From assembly GCA_029934845.1 (NCBI GenBank), contig JAOZLN010000073.1:1-9416 (forward strand): DNA of 9,416 bases, read 5' to 3'. This document shows positions 1 to 5,102 of the stretch, piece after piece; positions within the stretch are counted from its first letter, which is position 1, and each line of letters starts with the position of its first letter. The notes below the pieces were generated by a model. It saw only the letters and a list, made by a program, of their open reading frames with translations. It ran no database searches and was not told the DNA's origin. This stretch comes from Candidatus Sabulitectum sp. (lineage in GTDB: Bacteria > Fermentibacterota > Fermentibacteria > Fermentibacterales > JCC-6). The position numbers and the translations under genes are program-made.

Positions 1-50
1 CCAACAAAGGATGTGGGAAAGAGGTTTTTGAAGAAACAGTGCACAAAAAG

Positions 51-1388
51 TTAAACAAGAAGTGATTCTCTGATACCAATGATCTTTCTCTTGAATAAAG
101 AATCATCGTTCATCATGGCGTTAACACGCTTAATAGCATTCAACACGGTGGAATGATCTCTTCTAAAAAAAGACCCTATTTCTTCCAGAGACAGATTGGT
201 TAGATCCCGCATGAGATACATGGAGATCTGTCTTGGAACAAGAATTTCTCTTTTTCTTTGTTTTCCCCTGAGAGTGTTGGGATTAATACTAAAAAAATCA
301 GCAACACTGGAGGTTATCGTGGTTGGGTTAAGCCTTCTGGAAGAAGCTCCGAGATACTCCGTGGTGATCGATCGTACATTTTCAAGAGAAAGAACCATGT
401 TCTGTATCCGTATATTTGCTGCAATAAGATTTACAGCACCCTCAAGTTGTCTAACATTCGATTTCACGGTTTCTGCCAGATAGAAGATGATTTCATTATC
501 CAATTGAATATTTTCATCCTTCAATTTCTGGTTAAGAATAGCAAGTCTGGTTTCAAGCACTGGGGGTTTGATGTCAACAACCATCCCTGATTGAAATCTT
601 GAGATAAGTCGTTCAGCCAGAGGCTCAAGTTCGTGAGGAGGCCTGTCCGAAGTAACAATGATCTGTCTGCCGCGAAGGTAAAGATCGTTAAAAAGGTGGA
701 AGAATAGATCTTGAGTTGTTTCCTTGTTGGAAAGAAACTGAACATCATCCATGATCAAATAGTGTGAATTCCTGAAACGGTCTTTGAAGTTTTCAAGTGC
801 CATGAAATTGTTTTTGTTTGGTATCATTGCTCTGAGAAACATGGTAAGAAACTCTTCACTTGATATGTAACAGAATGTTTTGTCGGGATGATTCATTTTT
901 ATGTGGTTTGCAACGGCTTGAACCAGATGTGTTTTACCCAACCCGACTCCGCCGTAAATGAAGAGGGGGTTTGTGGATGACCGCCCCATTTCATATGCAA
1001 CAGATTGTGCGGTGGCAAAAGCAAGCCTGTTGTTTGGACCCTGGATGAATCGGTCAAACACATAACCGGGTTTAAGAAAATTAGAGAACAACTCATGCCT
1101 GGAGGAATTCTTCATTTTTCCAACCAGAAGAGTTTCGGGAACATGGGTAAAAACAACAGAGACCTCGGAATCTCCTCCGACATCACGGAGCAGTTCCTCA
1201 ATTTTTTCTTTGTAGTTATGGGTAACAAAATTTGATCTTATCTCGGAATCAAGGCCAACCGTGTAAACGCCATTACTGAAGGAGCGAAAAGAGGCAGTAG
1301 ATAACCAGGAATTGTAGATCTCAGAACCCATAAGTTTTTTTGCCCTGTCAAGACAAAGATCAAAAACATCTTCTGGAGGAAATACCAT
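51..1388 (-). CDS. dnaA: Chromosomal replication initiator protein DnaA
   Basis: DnaA is the AAA+ ATPase that binds DnaA boxes at oriC, melts the origin and helps load the replicative helicase. The 445-residue product is a normal length. An N-terminal domain I (about 1-75) and a short linker precede the AAA+ domain. That domain has Walker A GGVGLGKT (about 146-153), Walker B LIMDD (about 211-215), an arginine-finger box ERLISRF (about 259-265) and the sensor II segment VRQLEGA (about 312-318). The C-terminal DNA-binding domain ends with the signature RRDHSTV (about 409-415). The frame stays open 32 codons further upstream, but that extension is hydrophobic and unlike DnaA. The ATG at 1388 follows a GGAG nine bases away and gives a family-like N-terminus, so I chose it. 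The gene diverges from rpmH, a common arrangement near origins. The helix-turn-helix signature looks one residue shorter than the usual FGGRDH form. Confidence 0.97.
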   Translation of the reverse strand: MVFPPEDVFDLCLDRAKKLMGSEIYNSWLSTASFRSFSNGVYTVGLDSEIRSNFVTHNYKEKIEELLRDVGGDSEVSVVFTHVPETLLVGKMKNSSRHELFSNFLKPGYVFDRFIQGPNNRLAFATAQSVAYEMGRSSTNPLFIYGGVGLGKTHLVQAVANHIKMNHPDKTFCYISSEEFLTMFLRAMIPNKNNFMALENFKDRFRNSHYLIMDDVQFLSNKETTQDLFFHLFNDLYLRGRQIIVTSDRPPHELEPLAERLISRFQSGMVVDIKPPVLETRLAILNQKLKDENIQLDNEIIFYLAETVKSNVRQLEGAVNLIAANIRIQNMVLSLENVRSITTEYLGASSRRLNPTTITSSVADFFSINPNTLRGKQRKREILVPRQISMYLMRDLTNLSLEEIGSFFRRDHSTVLNAIKRVNAMMNDDSLFKRKIIGIRESLLV

Positions 1389-1397
1389 AAAGCAGAT

Positions 1398-1401
1398 CTC
1401 C
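1398..1401 (-). promoter_or_regulatory. Shine-Dalgarno site of dnaA
   Basis: On the minus strand GGAG lies nine bases before the ATG at 1388. It supports the internal start of dnaA over the longer open frame that begins at 1484. Confidence 0.65.
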
Positions 1402-1435
1402 GAATCATAAATTGTGTATTTAAGTGAAACACTAC

Positions 1436-1463
1436 ATAATATTGAAAAACAAAGAAAAAACAA
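1436..1463 (-). promoter_or_regulatory. Possible dnaA promoter
   Basis: Read on the minus strand, TATTAT (1441-1436) matches the -10 consensus at 5 of 6 bases. A weak -35, TTGTTT (1463-1458), lies 16 bases upstream. Transcription would begin about 40 bases before the chosen dnaA start. The region is AT-rich, so a chance match is possible. Confidence 0.35.
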
Positions 1464-1490
1464 GCCCAGGTTAAAGAGCCACAACAGAAC

Positions 1491-1519
1491 TTGACAACTG
1501 GACGCTATTTAGATAAATT
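1491..1519 (+). promoter_or_regulatory. Probable sigma70-type promoter of the rpmH operon
   Basis: A perfect -35 hexamer TTGACA (1491-1496) is followed after 17 bases by TAAATT (1514-1519), a 4-of-6 match to the -10 consensus. Transcription would start near 1526, leaving a leader of about 70 bases before rpmH. It is the best promoter seen for the long plus-strand gene block. Confidence 0.55.
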
Positions 1520-1550
1520 TCCGCTTCTAGAACTGTAAATTCGAAAAGGG

Positions 1551-1567
1551 CACAGTGAGCTCATGTG
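1551..1567. repeat. Short imperfect inverted repeat in the rpmH leader
   Basis: CACAgTGAGCTCATGTG is a 16-base palindrome apart from one extra G. As RNA it could fold into a six-pair stem with a bulged G and an AGCT loop, about 30 bases before the rpmH start. It could be an operator half-site pair or a leader structure, or it could be chance. Confidence 0.35.
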
Positions 1568-1597
1568 AGGGTTCGCTTGATAAATACAGGGGAAGAT

Positions 1598-1732
1598 ATG
1601 AAAAGAACATTTCAACCAAGCAACATTTCAAGAAAAAGGCGTCATGGGTTCAGAGCACGCATGGCAACAAAGGGTGGAAGAAAAGTAATAAACGCAAGAA
1701 GACGCAAGGGACGCAAGCGTCTTATCCCTTAA
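1598..1732 (+). CDS. rpmH: 50S ribosomal protein L34
   Basis: L34 is a small, very basic protein of the large ribosomal subunit that binds 23S rRNA. The 44-residue product is the usual length and shows the family pattern throughout: MKRTFQPSNISRKRRHGFRA at the N-terminus, then RMATKGGRKVINARRRKGRK and a C-terminal RLIP. The ATG is preceded by AGGGGA (1588-1593), four bases away. It is the first gene of the plus-strand block and is followed three bases later by rnpA, the near-universal rpmH-rnpA pairing. The gene is short and easily missed by length-filtered gene finding. Confidence 0.97.
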   Translation: MKRTFQPSNISRKRRHGFRARMATKGGRKVINARRRKGRKRLIP

Positions 1733-1735
1733 TTC

Positions 1736-2074
1736 TTGAGAAAATACTGTCTAAAAAGCATTAAGTCTGGATGGCAGTTCAGAAAACTCTTAAGGCAGGG
1801 CTACCGTTTTACAGGTAAAGTTTTAAGAGCAAGGTATCACAAGAATACCCTGGGTCGAATGCGCCTGGGGTTTTCTGTATCTGCAAAGACAGGAAATTCA
1901 GTCCAGAGAAACCTCTTTAAAAGAAGATTAAGGCAGTATTCTGTGGAAGTGGTTCTGGAAAAAGGAATTGATGCTGTTATCTTCCCAGTGGTACCCCTAA
2001 AAGAATCTGACTGGAAAACAATAAAAGCAGACATGGATAAACTTGTTAAGCATACAGAGAAGAACTTTAAATGA
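1736..2074 (+). CDS. rnpA: Ribonuclease P protein component
   Basis: RnpA is the basic protein cofactor of RNase P, which cuts the 5' leader from precursor tRNAs together with the RNase P RNA. The 112-residue product has the normal length. It shows the N-terminal pattern CLKSIKSGWQFRKLLRQG, the central strand LGFSVSAKTG, and a basic helix QRNLFKRRLRQ at the place of the family RNR motif, where the second arginine is leucine here. The start is taken as TTG at 1736. The same frame carries the rpmH stop two codons upstream and no ATG or GTG gives a full N-terminus. No Shine-Dalgarno is visible, so translation is probably coupled to rpmH. The stop overlaps the yidD ATG by four bases. Confidence 0.95.
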   Translation: MRKYCLKSIKSGWQFRKLLRQGYRFTGKVLRARYHKNTLGRMRLGFSVSAKTGNSVQRNLFKRRLRQYSVEVVLEKGIDAVIFPVVPLKESDWKTIKADMDKLVKHTEKNFK

Positions 2075-2298
2075 AAAGAATTCTTATAGCAATTATTAGA
2101 ATATACAGGCGGGTATTATCACCGTTACTTCCGCCAAGTTGTATTTACACGCCGACATGCAGTGCGTATGCAGAAGAAGCTCTGCAAAAGCATGGTGCGT
2201 TCAAGGGAATGGTTATGGCCATAAAACGAATTTTAAGATGCCACCCCTGGCATACAGGGGGTTATGACCCCGTACCGGAGGTTAAAAAAGATGAGTGA
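2071..2298 (+). CDS. yidD: Membrane protein insertion efficiency factor YidD
   Basis: YidD is a small protein associated with the inner face of the cytoplasmic membrane that helps YidC-dependent insertion of membrane proteins. The 75-residue product matches the family: an amphipathic or hydrophobic N-terminal helix (ILIAIIRIYRRVLSPLLPPSC), the core TPTCSAYAEEALQKHG, and the C-terminal signature RCHPWHTGGYDPVP. All three conserved cysteines are present. The ATG overlaps the rnpA stop (ATGA), with a purine-rich AGAGAAG eight bases before it. The gene's last eight bases overlap the start of yidC. Its place between rnpA and yidC is the standard order in many bacteria. Confidence 0.95.
   Translation: MKRILIAIIRIYRRVLSPLLPPSCIYTPTCSAYAEEALQKHGAFKGMVMAIKRILRCHPWHTGGYDPVPEVKKDE
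2277..2281 (+). promoter_or_regulatory. Shine-Dalgarno site of yidC
   Basis: GGAGG lies inside the 3' end of yidD, nine bases before the ATG at 2291. It fixes the yidC start there, rather than at the in-frame ATG at 2264, whose first codons would contain the site itself. Confidence 0.8.
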
Positions 2299-3919
2299 TC
2301 AGTCGCGGCTGTTTCTAGCAGCAATTCTTATGCTGGGTGTTTTACTGATAAGCTGGTTTGTTACAGGAAGGGGTACCAGTCAACAGGATTCAGAGGTTGC
2401 AATGACGGCGCAGCAGACAGAGCCTGTTACCTCTGACAGAACAGAGGAAACAGAGGAACCGCTGAATACCGATCTTGTACAAGATTCCATTATTCCACCC
2501 ACAGAAGAAAACGAATTTGTTGACGAAAGAACAATCACAGTAATTATTCCGGGGGAAGAGCCAGGAGAAACTCTTGTTGTGGCAAGGTTAAACACAACCG
2601 GTGGAGCGGTAGAATCCTGGGTTCTGCAGGATTACCAGGATCACCCTGATCTTCAAATTGGCCAGCTTGTCGATCTTGCAGATGAACCATGGCTTGTTTC
2701 CAGGGACAGCAGCGGAGATCCGATAAACTTTGTATACAACGGACCTGATACGGTTTTTGCCGGAGAACAGGAAACACTGTTAACATTTGTTGCTGGATCA
2801 TCCATAAAAACATTTTCATTTCAGCGGGGCTTTTACGGATTTAATCTTGAAAAGGTAAATCTCGATATAACTTCCACTATCGAGCCTGGAACAATTCCTG
2901 TTACAGAAACGCAAAGTACTGATAAGGGATACTTCACGGCTTCCTGGTTCACAAATTCGCACAAGAAGGAAAACTCGGAAAAAATAGAGGGTTTTCAAGC
3001 TACAGGAAATGTGGCATGGATTGCATCGAGTAGTAAGTACTTTACAATAATTCTTATGCCAGAGACCATGGATAGAGCGGACGGGTATGTTGCTCCCGGG
3101 GAAGGGGGGTCTGCCAGCGTTGCGCTCGACGACAACAGTATCAGGGTTTATGCCGGACCGAAGGCATATAAACTGCTTAGTGATATTGGAAGATCTACTA
3201 CAGATATGATTGATTTCGGGTGGCCAATAATTAGATGGATAGGGAAACTGATCTTTTTGTTCCTTACCACTGTACTTACTTTTGTCAGTAATTGGGGAAT
3301 AAGAATTGTGATTCTTGCTTTTACTCTTAAAATAATTCTTTCACCTCTTACTACAAAAAGTTATATCTCCATGCAGAAAATGCAGAAGATACAGCCGGCA
3401 ATGAAAGAGATTCAGAAAAAGTTTGCAAAAGACCCGAAACAGCAACAGGTTGAAATGCAGAAGCTTTACAAGGAAAAAGGAGTAAATCCTGTTGGAGGCT
3501 GTCTGCCAATGTTGCTGCAGATGCCGGTATTTTTTGCAATGTATAGAGTTCTTGCCAACATGGTGGAACTTAGAGGAGCACAATTCGTCTGGTGGATAAA
3601 TGATCTATCAAGGCCGGAGCTTCTTGTTCACTTCCAGACAAAAGTTCTGGGACTGGAGGGAATCGGTCTTATGGCTCTTCTTCTTGGTGTGATAATGTTT
3701 CTTCAGCAGAAACTTACCGGAACAAGTGGAACAGGATCTGCTGCACAGCAGCAGAAAATGATGATGTATATGATGCCCATATTTATGACATTTCTCTTCA
3801 TGAGATTCGCGTCTGGTCTTACATTGTACTGGCTTGTTTTTAACATTCTTACCCTTGTTCATCAGGAGCTTATAAAGAAAAAGCTTACAGCGGATCAGGC
3901 AGATGGAACAGCAAAATGA
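2291..3919 (+). CDS. yidC: Membrane protein insertase YidC (Oxa1 family)
   Basis: YidC inserts and folds proteins in the cytoplasmic membrane, alone or with SecYEG. The 542-residue product is close to the usual size in diderm bacteria. An N-terminal transmembrane helix (about 7-25) is followed by an acidic Ser/Thr/Glu-rich linker. A large extracytoplasmic P1-type domain runs to about residue 310. The conserved Oxa1 core follows, with a helix holding NWGIRIVILAFTLKIILSPL, the cytoplasmic coiled segment rich in Lys and Gln, the signature GVNPVGGCLPMLLQMPVFFA and several C-terminal hydrophobic helices. A lysine stands where E. coli has the important groove arginine, a conservative change. The end is basic (KKK) and short. 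Its 3' end overlaps mnmE by 17 bases, implying translational coupling. Confidence 0.97.
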   Translation: MSDQSRLFLAAILMLGVLLISWFVTGRGTSQQDSEVAMTAQQTEPVTSDRTEETEEPLNTDLVQDSIIPPTEENEFVDERTITVIIPGEEPGETLVVARLNTTGGAVESWVLQDYQDHPDLQIGQLVDLADEPWLVSRDSSGDPINFVYNGPDTVFAGEQETLLTFVAGSSIKTFSFQRGFYGFNLEKVNLDITSTIEPGTIPVTETQSTDKGYFTASWFTNSHKKENSEKIEGFQATGNVAWIASSSKYFTIILMPETMDRADGYVAPGEGGSASVALDDNSIRVYAGPKAYKLLSDIGRSTTDMIDFGWPIIRWIGKLIFLFLTTVLTFVSNWGIRIVILAFTLKIILSPLTTKSYISMQKMQKIQPAMKEIQKKFAKDPKQQQVEMQKLYKEKGVNPVGGCLPMLLQMPVFFAMYRVLANMVELRGAQFVWWINDLSRPELLVHFQTKVLGLEGIGLMALLLGVIMFLQQKLTGTSGTGSAAQQQKMMMYMMPIFMTFLFMRFASGLTLYWLVFNILTLVHQELIKKKLTADQADGTAK

Positions 3920-5102
3920 TCTTATAGCGGCCCTGGCTACTGCACAGGCCGTATCAGCAATTGCACTGGTGAGGCTCTCTGGGAAGGGAGCCTCTGCTGT
4001 GGTTGAAAAATTGATGAAGCTGAAATCAGGTGCGCTTACTGGCAGGAAGCGCGCAGTTGGAGACCTTGCAGGGATAGATTACCTGGTTGCAATATCCTGG
4101 GCTCTTGGAAAGAGCTATACAGGTGAAGAAATGGTTGACCTTATGTGTCACGGATCACCGGGAACTGCAGCAAGGGTTCTTGAAGTGCTGGAAAAAAACG
4201 GTGCAAGACTTGCAGCCCCGGGAGAGTTTACCAGAAGAGCATGGTTGAACGGAAGACTCTCTTCTTTGGATGTGCTGACATTGTCTGCCAGATATTCTAC
4301 CGGAGGACAAAAAGTAAAATCCAGTGATTTGTCAGAAGAGTTATCAGAGCTTACCAGTGAACTTGAAGGGTTTATTGAATTCAACGAGGATCATGAAGTT
4401 TCTGATGGGAGTCAGATCACAATTCTTCTACAGAGCATGAAACGCCGGGCAAAGAATCTGGCTGATACAGTAAGAAGTACAGAGATTCTGCCAAGGATCT
4501 TTATAATGGGCCCCATAAATGCAGGAAAATCCACGCTTTTCAATCGACTGAACGGGAAGGAAACTGTTGTGGTTTCCAGTAAACCCGGGACTACAAGAGA
4601 CGGTGCAACAAGAATAGTTCCCCTTTCTGGAAGATATGTGGAAATATCAGACAGTGCAGGTTGTGGAGGCGTAGAGCTTGACAGCGAAGCCTATGCATTG
4701 CAGGAAAGATCACTGAAAAGTCCAGACAGAATCGTCTGGCTGGATCCGTATTGTTACCCCCCTCCTGTAAAATTAACAGAAAACCATGAAGTGCTTAAGT
4801 GTTGTTCTCTTGCAGATAAAGCACCTGCGGAATGCAAACCGGGATGGTTACCGGTTTCATCGGTTTCAGGGCTTGGTGTAGATAAAGTAATAGACTTTAT
4901 TTTGACCGCCGACCTGGAAAGCCCTTCCTGGAGACTGGAAAGAATGACATCTTTGCTGGAAGAAGCTATTTCAGCAGCCGGAAGTGATGACATTGCCCTG
5001 GTGGCAGAGATAGTTAGCGATGTGTTAAGAGAGGCGAACATGCCACAGAGGTATGGAGACGCAGTGGAAAGGGCCCTTGAGAGGTTCTGCGTGGGCAAGT
5101 GA
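3903..5102 (+). CDS. mnmE: tRNA modification GTPase MnmE (divergent, shortened)
   Basis: MnmE works with MnmG to add a (carboxymethyl)aminomethyl group to C5 of the wobble uridine in certain tRNAs, using a folate one-carbon unit and GTP hydrolysis. The order is an N-terminal folate-binding-like domain (about 1-120, with APGEFTRRAWLNG), a helical region, an inserted G domain, then the terminal FCVGK with the family cysteine. In the G domain P-loop GPINAGKST (203-211), GTTRD (229-233) and DSAG (250-253) are clear. The guanine-specificity motif NKxD is not recognisable; SLAD (302-305) sits near its expected place. At 399 residues it is about 50 shorter than typical, partly within the G domain. 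The N-terminal TPxGxG motif is also lost. The ATG overlaps yidC by 17 bases and no strong Shine-Dalgarno is visible. It may act as a modified partner of MnmG. Confidence 0.9.
   Translation: MEQQNDLIAALATAQAVSAIALVRLSGKGASAVVEKLMKLKSGALTGRKRAVGDLAGIDYLVAISWALGKSYTGEEMVDLMCHGSPGTAARVLEVLEKNGARLAAPGEFTRRAWLNGRLSSLDVLTLSARYSTGGQKVKSSDLSEELSELTSELEGFIEFNEDHEVSDGSQITILLQSMKRRAKNLADTVRSTEILPRIFIMGPINAGKSTLFNRLNGKETVVVSSKPGTTRDGATRIVPLSGRYVEISDSAGCGGVELDSEAYALQERSLKSPDRIVWLDPYCYPPPVKLTENHEVLKCCSLADKAPAECKPGWLPVSSVSGLGVDKVIDFILTADLESPSWRLERMTSLLEEAISAAGSDDIALVAEIVSDVLREANMPQRYGDAVERALERFCVGK

Larger units (their letters stand above)
1389..1597. other. Divergent dnaA/rpmH intergenic region
   Basis: This is the only sizeable non-coding stretch in the window (209 bases), lying between the divergent starts of dnaA and rpmH. 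It is AT-rich with a run of A on the plus strand (about 1444-1460). It holds promoter candidates in both directions and a short inverted repeat. I looked for DnaA boxes (TTATNCACA) on both strands and found only a 7-of-9 match near 1413, so there is no convincing cluster and no support for calling it oriC. Confidence 0.8.

Noticed and set aside
1..50. DnaA box or dnaN start in the left edge
   Set aside because: The best match, TTTCCCACA on the minus strand, is only 7 of 9, and 50 bases are too few to support a gene.
968..976. TGTGGATGA, an 8-of-9 DnaA-box match
   Set aside because: It is a single site inside the dnaA coding sequence with no neighbours, expected by chance or from coding constraint.
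1417..1432. A possible third parS (GTGAAACA half-site) upstream of dnaA
   Set aside because: Only the right half matches; the left half differs at five of eight bases, giving about 11 of 16 overall.
1389..1484. A 32-residue N-terminal extension of DnaA from the ATG at 1484
   Set aside because: The extension is hydrophobic and unlike any DnaA N-terminus, it covers the likely promoter, and the ATG at 1388 has a well-placed GGAG.
2264..2290. A nine-residue longer YidC starting at 2264
   Set aside because: The Shine-Dalgarno GGAGG lies inside that extension and serves the ATG at 2291.
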